Positions 27,668 to 40,308 of a stretch of 64,000 nt of DNA are shown here, piece after piece. The DNA lies in assembly GCA_030549495.1 (NCBI GenBank), contig JAUIRK010000365.1:1-64000 (forward strand), given 5' to 3'. The first letter of the stretch is position 1, and each line of letters opens with the position of its first letter. The DNA comes from Nectonema munidae (lineage: Eukaryota > Nematomorpha > Nectonematoida > Nectonematidae). Below the pieces are notes generated by a model. That model did no database searches. It saw only the letters and a program-made list of their open reading frames with translations, and had not been told where the DNA came from. The position numbers were made by a program, and so were the translations under genes.

Positions 27668-28014
27668 GAGAGAAGAGAGCTGAATGAGATAGGAGAGCTT
27701 AACAAGAGAAGAGGGCTTGAACGAAAGAAGAGAGCTTGAGTGAATGATTGAGTTTTAGCAGAGAAAGCGGAAGGGAAAAACAGGAGAGAGAAAGAGAAAC
27801 ACTGTGACAAAAGATGAGAAAATCTAGTGGATCATCAACATGTGTTTGCTCAAAAATACTACGAGACACTGTGATAAACATTGCTTACTTATTGTGTGCA
27901 CATTGAAGCAATGGATTATTATTATTATATAGCTCTCACGCATCGTCTGTAAAATATGTTCGATAGGATTAAGGTTTTCAAAACTTGTGAAAAACCTTCT
28001 TTTTTTAATCAATA

Positions 28015-28191
28015 GGGGGTCGTTCGCAATTGACGTCAACCTTTTTTTGATAAATTTCAACCCCCTCTCCCTCATGTCAACTTTTAGATATATCATCACT
28101 TAACAAAATCGACTTATGTCAACTTTGGATACCCCCCCCCCCCCCCCCCCCCCCTCTCCAGTTTTAGTTGACGTCAATTGTGAACGACCCC
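28015..28191. mobile_element. Tc1/mariner-type MITE with TA sites and a C23 run
   Basis: GGGGGTCGTTCGCAATTGAC at 28015 is matched in reverse by GTCAATTGTGAACGACCCC ending at 28191, with TA on both sides. The interior has a 23-base C run (28132-28154). A similar G16 block followed by GTTGACATCAAATCC lies just outside at 28244-28275, perhaps a fragment of a second copy. Confidence 0.65.
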
Positions 28192-28275
28192 TAGTGGAAT
28201 TACACATTACACTAACTGAATAACATATAGCTTGAACGAAAATGGGGGGGGGGGGGGGGAGTTGACATCAAATCC

Positions 28276-31200
28276 ACCATACTTTATTGTGTTTTTCAAG
28301 CAAAATTAAAAAACATCGAACTAATTTTAATAATTGCTTTATTTGAAACCTTGAAGTTTTCTCCAAGATTAACAAAAAAGAACGCACCTTCTTGGTTGAA
28401 ATCAAAGTCAATTAAATTTTCATTTGAACAGAGGCAAGGATCCTTCTTTTCTTTTTGAGGTGAGTTTGAACCATTCAATACTTCAATTTTTTTGCACCGA
28501 TTTTTTTCGAAAAGAAGTCAAATACTTTCAGTAAAAATCGATGTCTCCTCTTCATAATCTTTAGATTCTAAGATTACAATTTTCAACAAAACAAACAAAA
28601 AAGATGTTTCTCTGAATTATGTTAATGAATTTAAAAATTTGATTTGAAATATAGGGACAAAAACTACAATTAAAACTCATTAATGAAAAAAAAATTTCCA
28701 ATATTTTGCTATAAAAATAAATTATATCTTTAAAAGTAACAAATAAAATAAGTTGACTTTTTTGATATTCCAGATGAATTCATAGCAATTAATTTGTTTT
28801 GAAAAATTAACAGAATGAAATGGGTGTACTTTAAGAAAAATAACGAGACAGAGGAAAGATTAAAAGTATGAGAAGGCCTTAGGCGTGAGAAAAACGGCAG
28901 AATTGTGGCAAAGAATAAAAGGATAATCCCTTATTACAGTGAAAAACCTACTAGAGCTTACAGCTACTTTAGATCTTAGTAATACTTTAAGTATTCACAT
29001 GTGTAAGATGATAATGTTGACTTCTAGTAGCCACATACATTTTATGTAATATAAACATGTGTATACTCAACATATGGCTGAAACAAATGGAAAACTTAAT
29101 AATAATATTACTAAAACTTGTGTTTATTAATGAGCAATTCAAGTTTACTAGTGAAACTAGTAACAATTACTAACCTACTTTTTTAGTGATTTTATTTTAT
29201 TTAATATCAAAAAAAATATATCAAAAACCAAAATATTCAACTATCCAATTGTTTTTGAAAACTCTATTTTTTGGGAACATTTTTATCGCAAAACATTATC
29301 CCTATGGTAGTCGATTGCAGAAGTGCCTTTCCAGGATTTTTAACGATGAATCTAAGATTTTTGTTACCTTGACTTTGAAATGATGAATGCTTGAATCGAA
29401 TTATACATTAAAAATTTGCAATTAAAAGTCAACAGAAAGTTCATAATTATTTGCAGAAGTGTAGAAGTTCTGAATAAATATATATCACGCCTTGATTTTA
29501 TGCTTATAATTGTGGATGTGATAATATAACTAAAAATTAAACCAACTCGCTAAAGTAAAAATATATTGTTGTTATCTTTATCGTTAATTTCAAATAAATT
29601 TTACTTCTTTATCGTTATTAACGAAAGCGATAACGATAATGAAAATTTCGTTATTTTCCCAACTTTTATGATATATAATTAATTTTAGAGTTAATGTTTG
29701 CGATATAATTAGTTTTAGAGTTGATATTTCTGATGTTATTAATTATGATTAAATTGTATAGCTGAAAATGTGAATTATAGTTCACTATTTTTTCCTTATT
29801 TTTAAAAGTTTTTCATATTTTTTATTAATAAGTAAACATTTTTTTCCATTTTTTAAAAATAATTCTATTTTTATCGTGGGCAGTTGTCAGTGGGGCAATT
29901 ATCCTAGAGGGCAATTGTCTTAGAAAAAAATTTACCTATATGTTTATACAATAAGGATAACGAGAGAGGGCTTTTTTGTTCAAAGTAACGATAACTATAA
30001 AAAAACTAACTCCAATTAATCATATTTTTTAAAATGAGTAAATTTATTGAATATATCGTGGGCAGTTGTCCAGGTGGCAATTATCTTAGGATGCAATTGT
30101 ACATGTGGCAATTGTTCGGTTAGCGGTAAATTCATATGGTATTTTCATGATTTTTTTCATCAAAACATGATTATTATTTAATCATATAAATTGTAATAAA
30201 AATTATATGTGAAATTTAAACTATTTTTATAATACCCAGAAATTGATTAACTAACTAGGAAGATATCAACAAATGAATGTAAACTATGATAACAGTTTTT
30301 GAAGAAATATTTGTATATGTATAATTCACAACCAGTAATTAAAATATTCATAATTAAATTAGAACTCTTTTTAATATAAGGAAAAAAAGTGTCAATTTTC
30401 AATAAGTAGTTTGGAAGATATTTTTCACTATTTAAAAATATTTTATGGTGTTCTGGGCACAGGGTTATTTACTCTGTCCTATTTTTCTGCTCATTTTCAA
30501 TTATAAATATTTTTGTATAAATTAAATAATTCAAATTGAATTTAAATTGAATATGAGTTTGCCTTCGCTTAGCCTTAACTTTAGCAAATCTTAAAATATA
30601 AGATACCGATTCCGATATCCAAAACTACACTTATTTACCTAGATTTTTATAAAATTATTATTGTTTATTTACCTGATATACTTTTAAAATTTATTCCAAT
30701 ATTACATCCTTTGTGATTTTCAGTTTTCATAGTATCCATTCAACAATGTATTGAAGCCGCAAGTATTTTTAATTGTTCATTACTTAGCTTATTTTGTGCA
30801 TACTTTTTTATACTTCTTCTGAGAAAGTCTTGGGCATTCGGGCAACTCATTTTTCTAGAACTTTTTCGAATAATTATGTCTTCGTAAGTGATTTTGAAAA
30901 TAGTTTAAAATGTCTTAATTTTTCAAATTTAAAGATGGGATCAAACAAAATTACTTCCTTTTAAGTTGTCTATGTCTGCGTGCACCGGGTTAGGGCCGAT
31001 TCTAGATAATGGCTCTGAATTTTTTAATTACAAATTTGGTTCTGATTCTGATTCTGTTTTTTTCATTTCTAAAATTCTGATTTTGATTCCTATTCTAATT
31101 ATCAAAAGTCAATTCTACTTCTTCTGATTATGATTAGTAAAAAACATATGTGTGGATACTTGCAGGCGAGTTTTGCTATCTGTGGAAAGGTGGATTGCTT

Positions 31201-32361
31201 TAGCTTCTAGTAGCTTACTTTATTGATGTATGGTTCGCTAAAATATGCATATACCTTCTTGTCATAGCTGCCAACACTAAAGTACGCTTGTACATGACTT
31301 CTGTCTCTAGGAATGAAAAATCCTTCTATCTCTCTACCCGTAGTTTCTACTCTTTAAGTGGATTGGTCATGTAACTTTGTTGCTTCCATATGGAATGTAC
31401 TGTTGAGCTCAGTTATTAGTTTTTCAGGAAGGTCTTCTCCTTCTCCTGATGTATACCAGCGAAGCTTTCTATTCTACAATTAATGAGAGAATCTGATTTT
31501 TGTAGTTCTCTAGTCCTGATTTTATTTTTGAATATAATTTTGCTTTTTTTTTAAATGATTAAAATTCTCATTACGATTTTAAGAATTCTTACTATTCTGA
31601 TTATAATCAGAATCGACCACAATTCTAGCACATACTTTATACACATTATTATATTTCGCTTGAAAGAATAAGAATAATACAGGAAATAATGGATTCAAAA
31701 TATTTGGTTCGATTCTTGCTCAATTTGATTAGTTAAAACATAACAATTATTCAAAACTTTTTATCCAATCATATCAAAAGTATTTGATTCGCCCTTTCAC
31801 CACAAAAATGATCACGACTCTTTAAATATATAACATAAATTATGTACTATTTGTTTCTTTGAAGCTTTAATATGCAGTGGTAATAGAAATGTTTTAAGTT
31901 GTATTATTATTAGTCAAAGTTGTAAGAAAATTTCAATCTTGGTATACATCATCAAATATATATATAAATAAATAATATACAAGGATATAGGACATGCTTC
32001 TGTGTATTGTAGTATAGAGTTAAGCGTCGTCGTATTATTAGTGTGTGTGCTTACTTCTGTGTATATAATATGTATATTTAAAGCATTTGAAATGTATAAA
32101 AATCGAGTATTCACTTATTGATTTTTTGTACATTTAGCTTTTTTAATTATAAAGTATGAAGAAAATCTTCTATTCTACAATAATAATAATAATAATATAA
32201 TCACTGTAATAAAATTTGTAAGTTTCTTTTTTGATAACTTTCAATCCTTCTTCATTTACACAATAACTTTTTCTCGATTTATCCTTTACAGAACAAAGTA
32301 AGGAATTTTTTCTCTTCCTAACACATTTCATTCCACTATTGTGATGAAGTAACATATCTGC
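28276..32361. other. Gene-free AT-rich stretch
   Basis: No convincing frame. Near 31030-31150 and 31480-31620 there are loose CTGATTCTGATT repeats, and 29876-30125 has GGCAATTRTC repeats. A pyrimidine-rich block at 31300-31460 is unremarkable. Confidence 0.5.
29876..30125. repeat. Degenerate GGCAATTRTC repeats
   Basis: GTGGGCAGTTGTC occurs at about 29876 and 30058, each followed by variants of GGCAATTATCYTAG and GGCAATTGT. These resemble the tandem units of the GGTC-ended element at 26650. Confidence 0.4.
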
Positions 32362-32487
32362 TACCAGAATAATCAGATGATATCTAATGTAAAGCAGATG
32401 ATTTGTATTAAAAAACATTTATAAAAGCAGACATATCATATATTTATAAAGTCGATTATAGTCGACTCTGCTCGTTATCCGGTTACA
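32362..32487 (+). mobile_element. TTAA-type MITE, subfamily B (5' border worn)
   Basis: It shares CCAGAATAATCAGAYGATAT, AATGTAAAGCAGA and the TAAAGTCGATTATAGTCGAC block with the copy 60 bp downstream. The outer TTAACCC is not preserved. Confidence 0.7.
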
Positions 32488-32545
32488 TAAATAATCCTAA
32501 AGTAGGAATTTTTTTTAAAAATTACTCCACTTCAACAAATATGTC

Positions 32546-32682
32546 TTAACCCGTTAATGACCAGAATAATCAGACGATATCTAATGTAAAGCAGAAGATT
32601 TGTATTAAAGAGCTTTGATAAACGCAGACGGTTTTATTTTTGTAAAGTCGACTATAGTTGACATTGGGCGTTAACGGGTTAA
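32546..32682 (+). mobile_element. TTAA-bounded MITE, subfamily B
   Basis: It runs from TTAACCCGTTAATGACCAGA to GGGCGTTAACGGGTTAA, with a GTCGACTATAGTTGAC palindrome before the right end. Confidence 0.85.
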
Positions 32683-32830
32683 ACAAGTGAATACACTATA
32701 ATTTTGTAGTGGCCAAAATATCCTTCTTCCATATTGAATAATTTAGTCTTTGTGGAGCTTGAGTCAGAGTTTGGAATCGTTAGATTCCGATTTTTTAAAG
32801 TATTTGGAGTTACGGTTATTTATTGTTTAA

Positions 32831-32966
32831 TAACCCTTTCATTACCAGAAAAATCAGACGATATTTATTAAAAAGCAGAAGATTCATATACAAAACTATT
32901 TAAAAAAGCAGATGAAGGTAAAATTGTTAATGTATCATATATGATGCACTAGTCACGAAAGGGTTA
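32831..32966 (+). mobile_element. TTAA-type MITE, subfamily C
   Basis: Ends TAACCCTTTCATTACCAGAA and CTAGTCACGAAAGGGTTA, with the self-complementary TATCATATATGATG near the right end. Confidence 0.82.
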
Positions 32967-33206
32967 GATGGAAGTTAGAGGAGTTGTCAAATATTTTATG
33001 TTATTTGGAGTTGTATTTTTTTTAATATATGGAAGCTGAGTCGTATTTTTGTAAGTACTTTGTTTTCGTTTCAACTAGGAAATTCTATTATTCGCATATC
33101 ATTATAATATAGATAAATTCAGTTGTATTCTTTGAATTTGCCTTCTCAAAATTTTTTATACACTTATGCTATGCATATTTATTCGCAGTGTGTTGGTAAA
33201 AGTTAT

Positions 33207-33295
33207 TCTGCTGCTGTTGTTGTTAGCCCCTAAGCTACACTATCTCGTTATTAGTGTAATCTATCACTCCAAAAAGCAATTTTTATTTAAACCTA
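33207..33295 (+). repeat. Dispersed 90-bp repeat, copy 1
   Basis: CTGCTGTTGTTGTTAGCCCC, ACTATCTCGTTATTAGTGTA and ATCTATCA are shared with 58014-58100. Class unknown; no inverted ends are visible. Confidence 0.6.
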
Positions 33296-33322
33296 GAAAA
33301 TTTTTTTTTGAACTAATAGATT

Positions 33323-33540
33323 CAGTGCTTCTCAAGCTTTTTTACCCAATGGCGCACCTATGAAATAACTGAAACTTTGGGGCGCATCATTGAGATTGAT
33401 ATAGAAAAATCCGTCATAAAATTTTAAAATATAAAATATAAAGAAGTACATGCTACATATGTTGTGAACTGTTCCTCCTGGGCATATGCCCCTTTCGTCG
33501 TCCCATATGTGAGAGCCGTGAGATTATAGTACATCAAATA
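33323..33540. repeat. hAT-like left-end fragment
   Basis: CAGTGCTTCTCAAGCTTTTT at 33323 matches the reverse of the right end at 47110-47124. GGCGCACC and GGGGCGCATC follow. No right end was found. Confidence 0.45.
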
Positions 33541-34448
33541 ATAGACGTATAGACTAATGGCGCACATTCTCAAAATTCTTAGGGGCGAACTTTTTTTTAT
33601 AATTTTGAAAATTCATTATAAAAGAATTTTTGTTCAATAACACCACCATTATTAACGGGCATTATACTTACACTCCCAATCCCTCCATAACTGCAGCGAT
33701 TTTATCAAGTCGAATTATCTTGTTTTTAATTGTAACCGCATCACTCACTACATTCTAGCTCATCAAAAGAACAAAATCATTCATATATGGTAAAGTGTCA
33801 AAGCGAAAACAAACTGATAATTCTTCGCGTCGCTACTAATTATTTTTACTCTCATCTATTAAGATTGACTATATTCCCACTTCTACTTTGTCTCTAATCA
33901 CCTGAAGGACAAGAAGAAATTCTTCACCGGATTGTATCGCATGGCTTGATTGCGATTTACCAGATTTCAATGAGTAGCAGTTTCGTTATTAAAAAAATAA
34001 ATATATAACTTTCAGAAAATTTTCAAATAGTTACGGTTTTTGACAAGAATAAACTGGCAAACACGATCCAAAATGCAATGATTAAAATAGGTTACGCCTG
34101 ATTTTATTTGTTTGAGAATTTCGCATTAAGAAATGGAAAGACAGTGATAATAAAGCATTTATCCCTCCTTACTGCTTTTCACCAGTTTCTGAAACCGATG
34201 GTCCCAACTGCCCACTCAGATTTGAATGTACCGAAACAACTGTATGCGTAACAAAAAGCTTTTTGAGAGATATGCTGTACTCTAATCAAAAGAAGGTTTT
34301 ATACTATGACTAAAAACGATCTCTTCTGTAAATCTTTGGGGAACAGAATTTTTAGTTGAGCCAATTTTGTATTTGGTGTTGGAATGGTAAAAATGTTTCT
34401 TCTGAATACTGAACTGAAAGGCTTGTATTATAAGACTCATTGGTAATA

Positions 34449-34530
34449 CAGTCAGACCTCGTTTATCTGACACTTGATTTTTCGACAACCTCCCTATTTG
34501 ATACAATATTGCCCCTAGCCAATTTTCAAA
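34449..34530. repeat. pogo-like terminal fragment
   Basis: TA followed by CAGTCAGACCTCGTTTATCT and GACACTTGATTTTTCGACAA looks like one end of a pogo/Tigger element. No matching second end was found. Confidence 0.45.
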
Positions 34531-34767
34531 TATTTTTCTCACATTCGTACACCGAACCAGCAATGTCTTCACCGAACCAAATGCTCTCATGCCTGCCTGT
34601 ATAATTTGTGAATCCGATATCATGCGATCGTATTTTTTATGACCCAGGCATTAACACTAGGAGAGCTACCTTTTTTTGAACGTAAAATAACATTGGGTTA
34701 TATACAACGCTAGCATGAAAGTTAACAAAGACAAAAATAAAACAATTTTAAAATTTTGCTATAAAAT

Positions 34768-34906
34768 TTAACCCATTTAAGACCAAGCAAAGCAGACGAT
34801 ATCTAAAAAAACGCAGACGATTTATATTCAAAGTCATTGAAAAAAGCAGACGAAAATGAAATTACTTATGTTCCAAAATAGGAACATTGGTCGTAAATGG
34901 GTTTAA
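34768..34906 (-). mobile_element. TTAA-bounded MITE, subfamily A
   Basis: Reverse-oriented copy of the 2417/15070 elements, about 139 bp with only a few differences. It keeps both TTAA borders. Confidence 0.85.
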
Positions 34907-36752
34907 GAAAAACTTTATTTTACTTTAACGATGTATAATATATAACACAAATCTAATGATATTTGTTTCCAGACTTTATCTACGGGGTTTTCTAAAACGA
35001 TGTAAGAAATTGAATGATATAAAAATTAAAAAAATTAAATCATCCTCAAAAAAAAAAAGTCTAACAAAATTACATTGACAAGCATTTATGAAAGCGCGAT
35101 TCTTCTTTTATTATATCGTAGGACTTAGATGGTGTTCCGCCAAATTTATCACACCACCCAACTCGATACGAATGTTTTTCAAGATTTTAGAGTGTCACAA
35201 GTAAATACCAAAAATGTTCCAAGACTTTTTGATATTATGCCGGGTTGCTGAGTCTGGATTGGGGGAGTCGGTGGAGTCTAAAAATTTTGAAGAAAAAAAC
35301 TCGGAGTCTGTTTTTGTAGAATACACGAAGGATATTTATTACCACTTCAAAAAAATACTATTTCAACTTTATTAACGTCTATTCTTCGTTATTTATATTT
35401 AAAAGAAATGAAAAGCGTTGGGTTTCACATTGGCAACAATTGTCTAATTTTTTTTCACAAATCGGAACCGGATTCGGAGTTTAATTTTATTATAATTTTG
35501 GAGAGGACTCTTCAACCCACTATTATGCTTTCAATTTATTCTAAACAAAAACTCAAAAGTATAAGAAACTGTGTTTATTTCATTTTGTTAGCTCCTAGAT
35601 TTTTTCTTTTTCTTGAAAACTGATGTTAATTTGTCATATGGTGATTCTCTTTGGAAGAGTACTGGTCTCATGAAATAAAGTGTCAAAAGTTAAATATGAA
35701 TCAACTATCATCTATCAAAGCTGAAAAGTGTGCATTATTAAATACGCCATTTTTAAGAAAAATTTCAAATTATATACATTTTCAAAATCAATAGTTCTTA
35801 TCTGGCAAATATTCTTTTTGTAATATTCACTCAATGCTTAATTTATTTTGTGTGCATATATTTATTTTGTGAGCTTTTTTGTTTTATATAGATATAAAAT
35901 TGTATAATTAGGTTGCAGTTCATGGATATTGATTGTTTTACAAGGCTCTCTATCCTTAAATTAAAATCTTTACAATGAATTTTCCTTTCTTCTTTATGAT
36001 TCACAATTTTTAACGCAAGGAACTAGTTCCATTTTACTTTTAATGTCTTTATCTAACACTACTTTGATAAGAAAGGTATATCTTTACTCCCTTTCTACCT
36101 TATATGTTTGTATTTTGAATTAAAATATTTTTTCCTAAATCTCCTATTTTAGCTAATTGTGGTTTAAGGCGGAACTTGATGAAGATGCAAATGACCGTTT
36201 TCGCTAAAATCATCCGTCCCCCTCCTTTCTCCACTTTTTTCACATTCTAAGAAATTAAAACAAAAATGGTATATATATATTATAATTGTTCCGATAATCT
36301 CTTCCATGATAACCACAAATGAAACAGAACTTTATATTTATGTTTATATTTGTACGAATGTTTTAAGACTTGGGTAGAATTTAGACTTTTTTACAAACTG
36401 GTGTTATCATCATCAAAATGTTTGAAACAAAAAATTGTCTTTTTAACAAATTAATAAGCAGATTCATGAAAAAAAGAAACGAAAACCCTTATAAAGATAA
36501 AATTTAGATCCCTATGGGCATCAACAGATCATCATACCGTTGGCAAATTAAGTCCGCGGAAGGAAAGGCCGTGCGGGAGGTTTATCATAGATTAGGAAAG
36601 AATGAAGGAAATGATGGAGGAAAAAATGAACATTCTACTAGTTAAAAGGCCAGTTAAAAAAGAAATTTTTTAATTCATAAAATATATTCACCTATAAATA
36701 CATATTTATTATTTATTATATTTAGTATTTATACATAAGATATATATATATA
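34907..36752. other. No gene seen
   Basis: Apart from the GAGTCGG-type repeat near 35.2-35.5 kb, this is AT-rich DNA. The only short frames have no family resemblance. Confidence 0.5.
35225..35500. repeat. GAGTCGG-type dispersed repeat
   Basis: GGGGGAGTCGGTGGAGTC and AACTCGGAGTCTGTTTTTG, with ATCGGAACCGGATTCGGAGT further on, recur in weaker form at 19710-19760 (GAGTCGGAGTC) and 32755-32830. Class unknown. Confidence 0.4.
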
Positions 36753-36902
36753 GCAGGCGTAAGTAAGAATTGGTTAGATGCTGGATTTGATAACTAAAAG
36801 GTCTTGGGTTCAACACCTCATGAAGCCTGTTTTCTTAATAATTCGATACAAGCTGCGCAATTGTGCCTTCGATGAAAACACCCAGCGATACCTTTACCTC
36901 TA
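36753..36902 (+). mobile_element. tRNA-derived SINE, family S1
   Basis: It begins GCAGGCGTAAGTAAGAATTG, has a B-box-like GGGTTCAACACC, and ends GATGAAAACACCCAGCGATA followed by CCTTTACCT. Confidence 0.7.
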
Positions 36903-37087
36903 TACAATCTGTATTATTATTTACTTATAAAATTTTATTAACAGTGTTTTTGTACTATTTTATGGGTATTTTTTGAAAAGATGCTATATACTCGTTTATC
37001 GTAATAAAAAAGAATTGTTTTGAATCTATACATAAAATATATAACTAATGTAATAATTTATCTGTTTTGAAAAAGTCGTTATTGAAA

Positions 37088-37285
37088 TATACTGTAAATG
37101 GAGAAATTTTGTTGGAAGTTAAATTTTAGTGATTCGTTAGTTAAAAAAATTTCGCGTAGAGTTATTTTTGCGAGCAATCATATATTTTTCAAATTAACTT
37201 TATGTTATATTTTTTCTGCACGTATTCGCGAGTTATATTTTCACAAAATATGGCTTTTCACGAATTTCACGAAAATTTAATGATT
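37088..37285 (+). repeat. Dispersed TTCGCG-type repeat
   Basis: TACTGTAAATGGAGAAATTT, TTTCGCGTAGAGTTATTTTT, CAATCATATATTTTTC and TTCACGAAAATTTAATGA recur at 53888-54180 and in part at 17000-17120. Confidence 0.55.
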
Positions 37286-37303
37286 TATAATATCGATCTA
37301 TAG

Positions 37304-37400
37304 AGCCTCAATGGTTGCTAGAGTGTACCTCTCAGCTTAAAAGTTGAAGGTCAGGAGTTGGATTCCCAAGGCTCCCAACTCTTAAAAATTTCTAGTTGAA
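37304..37400 (+). mobile_element. tRNA-like SINE, family S3 (5' part)
   Basis: GCCTCAATGGTTGCTAGAGT, GTACCTCTCA and a worn B box (GAGTTGGATTCCC) match the 41060 copy. Confidence 0.6.
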
Positions 37401-39490
37401 TACGCGCCTGAGAACCCCATAAAAGTAACGCAAAATTCAGAACCTAAACGTTTTCTTTTAAATTATGCTTATTTGTCTTGTGAACTCTAGAATATTTTTA
37501 GACATTTTGTTATTGTTCTTTTTTTTATTAGAGTGTTTCAGCACTCATAAAATTGTTACCTATCATTCATTTTAATTTCACCTGCAAAGTATGATGTATC
37601 GTCGTCTACCAAGTAAAGAATTAACATTCAACATTCCCCATCTTTCTCTCAATAAATTTATTAGTATTAAAGTGATTTTGTTTCGTTATGCCTGTGATGA
37701 ACACATTATGCCTTTGAGACAAATATTTTATCAAGAGAGATATTATACAAGTCCTGTTTTATCCAAACAAAATATTCTTTGCAAATGAAGGAAATTTAAC
37801 GTGTGTATATTTAGGATGTCTTATTTTTAATTGAAACATTAAAAAAAAATTTTGTTAAAAAAAGCGAAAAAGTTTCTCTAATGCTTCTCTCTCTCTCTGT
37901 GTATAGTTAAGTTATCATCTAATAAAAGCACAAAGCTATCCATATATAATTCTAAATTAAGAAATTGAGAAATGAGGTAAGAAATTTTTAGTGCAAACAC
38001 CAGTAAAGACATTTTTTCACCCTCCTCCCCCAAAAAATTGCGTCCCTTTCTCTCAATTAATTTTAACAATGTGCTTCCTACTGTCTGTAAGGAATAAATT
38101 TTTTTTATCCCATTTTTCAGGCACATGTTCTTTCCTGTTATTTCTAGGTAAGCCTCTGAAGTTAGAAATCTCTGAAGGAAGTTGTTTAGCTGCTTTTATT
38201 GACATGACTTGTCAACACACATTAACCGGTTATCGATCACAGTGACTTTACAAAAATATTAATCGTCTGCTTTTATAAATGCTTTTTAATACAAATCTTC
38301 TGCTTATTCTGGCCGATAATGGGTTATAACCACTTTACCACTATACTAACACTAATTCAAACATTTTATATAAAAAACTTTTTCATTTTTTTCATTGTCG
38401 CATATTTAATTTATTTATCAATAACGATTTTCTAATAACAAAATTGACCCTTCTTTTCTTTTTTCTCCCCGCATTTAAGAGTGATTAATTTTGTATTGTA
38501 TTTAAACTTCTTACCTCTAAACTCATCTTCTGAGATATATTCTTTTCTTATGAACGCGAAATATCCTTCATCATCTCTTCCTACGTATTCTATATCTTAT
38601 TTGTCTTTTTGCATTAATTATTGCCACACTCTTGCTTCCTTCGACGACTCTACTATATTCTCCTTCTAGACCTAATATAGAAAAGAGACGACGCAACGAT
38701 ACTATTTAAATCTTTAATATTAAAGGTTTTTCGATATTTCTATTTTTCTTTTTTTCTTCTTTTTATCATTTCATCGTTTCTTTCTGCCGTCTCATATTCA
38801 CGTCGCGTCAACTCACTACAGCACACAACCCATTCTTCTTTTCCTTGTTACCACTATACTTTACTGCCGACTTTATATATTTTAAAATATATTGTATTTG
38901 TCTCTCTCTCTATATATATGTGTGCGTATGTATATACTCCACACAACAACAATATAAAATGTGCTTTTAAACAGTATTGTCATTTTTCTTCTCTTTATTT
39001 AAATTATTATTATTATATTTCATATTCTCTTTCTCATATCTTGGAGGCACGCGCAACAGCTTTTATCCTTGTTTATTCTTTTAAACTTATTTTAAAAGGT
39101 AAAACTTTTCTTTGTAAGAGAGATAATTTTTTTTTTCTCCTTCCATCCCTACATTTATATATATACCCCAACTTATAACTTTGATAAGATGCACCAAAAT
39201 TGCTATGAATGAAAATAATAATCAGCCATAAATCAAAAATATATTGTTCAAAAAAAAGGAAATTCCAATATTGAAAAACTTTTTTTATCTCACGAATTCA
39301 TTACACCAAAATATTTATCATTCGGACCCCCTCACGATAAAAAAAACAATATAAAATTTACATTCATTATTGCTAGTTAAACTTCCTAGCAGTAGATGAA
39401 ATAATTGTGAAGAAAATTTAACTGTTAACTATCTATATTCACCAAAAAATGGACCTTTTTCTTGCATTTTTTTCATTTATAAAAGACGAT
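37401..39490. other. No gene seen, pyrimidine-rich on the + strand
   Basis: Apart from a subfamily B MITE, the stretch from about 38390 to 39180 is strongly T/C-rich on the + strand, with CT and TA microsatellite tracts. That composition makes long frames without meaning. Confidence 0.5.
38222..38327 (-). mobile_element. TTAA-type MITE, subfamily B, shortened
   Basis: Reverse copy from TTAACCGGTTATCGATCACA to GGCCGATAATGGGTTA. It lacks the ATATCGTCTGA segment of full copies. Confidence 0.7.
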
Positions 39491-39504
39491 TTTTAAAAAT
39501 AAAG

Positions 39505-39628
39505 AGGTAAGGTACCATATGGTGGAAGGCACAATTGCGTCGCTTGTATCGAAGCAGGCTTAATGCGGGATTGAACCCAAGACCTTGAGTTATCGAAACC
39601 GAGTACCTGACCAACCTAACTCACGCCC
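39505..39628 (-). mobile_element. tRNA-derived SINE, family S1, with 14-bp target duplication
   Basis: The S1 body lies in reverse between perfect 14-bp direct repeats TTTTAAAAATAAAG (39491-39504 and 39629-39642), the hallmark of LINE-type retroposition. The B-box-like GGGTTCAATCCC is intact. This is the clearest copy in the window and probably the youngest. Confidence 0.88.
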
Positions 39629-40005
39629 TTTTAAAAATAAAGAAATTTATGCTTCGTCCTTTATTGATTACAGACTCTACTTATTATCAAAAAATTAATG
39701 ATTAAAAGTAATAAAGAGATACACACACTAAAATAAATAATTTATTGAGCACACATTTTTAAAAATGTAAATTTTCGCTGACAGTCGGCTTTTTCAAACA
39801 TATGCGGGAGAAAACGATGTAGAGTTAGGTTAAGATGTAGGTTAATTAAAAGTAATTTAGGGGGTGTGTATGTATTGAAAATAGTTTTAATTTTCTTTTT
39901 AAACATACAACTGCAATATTTTATAAGCTATTATATATGGTGCAAAAATGTTGCGAACCCCTAATAAAACCTTCACGGAGTCCTAGGGGTTCGTGTACCA
40001 CTGGT

Positions 40006-40132
40006 TTAACCTTTTGAGCGCCAAAATTTAGAAGAATAATAGTCTGCCTTCTTTTTCAATGAATTTTATATGCTTTAAAGCGCAGACGATTTTCACTATT
40101 TGCGACACTGGTCTACCGCTATAGTCAAACTG
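40006..40132 (+). mobile_element. TTAA-type MITE, subfamily D, worn
   Basis: TTAACCTTTTGAGCGCCAAA, TAGTCTGCCTTCTTTTTCAA and GCAGACGATTTTCAC are shared with subfamily D. The right border has decayed. Confidence 0.6.
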
Positions 40133-40171
40133 AAAAAGCCATTTCTCCGGGCCACAATTTTTGTGTGGTGT

Positions 40172-40308
40172 TTAACCCTTTTATGACCAGAAAAATCAGA
40201 CATATTTATTAAAAAGCAGAAGATTCATATACAAAACTATTTGAAAGAGCAGACGAAGGTAAAATTGTTTATGTATCATATATGATACACTGGTCACAAA
40301 AAGGTTAA
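40172..40308 (+). mobile_element. TTAA-bounded MITE, subfamily C
   Basis: It runs from TTAACCCTTTTATGACCAGA to TGGTCACAAAAAGGTTAA, with TATCATATATGATA inside, and is near-identical to the 53422 copy. Confidence 0.83.

Noticed and set aside
27451-28099. Overlapping minus-strand frames with Ser/Leu/Phe-rich sequence and poly-Pro
   Set aside because: The poly-Pro comes from the G16 run in a hAT MITE and the Ser/Leu-rich part from a GAGAGAAGAG purine tract. No conserved family is evident.
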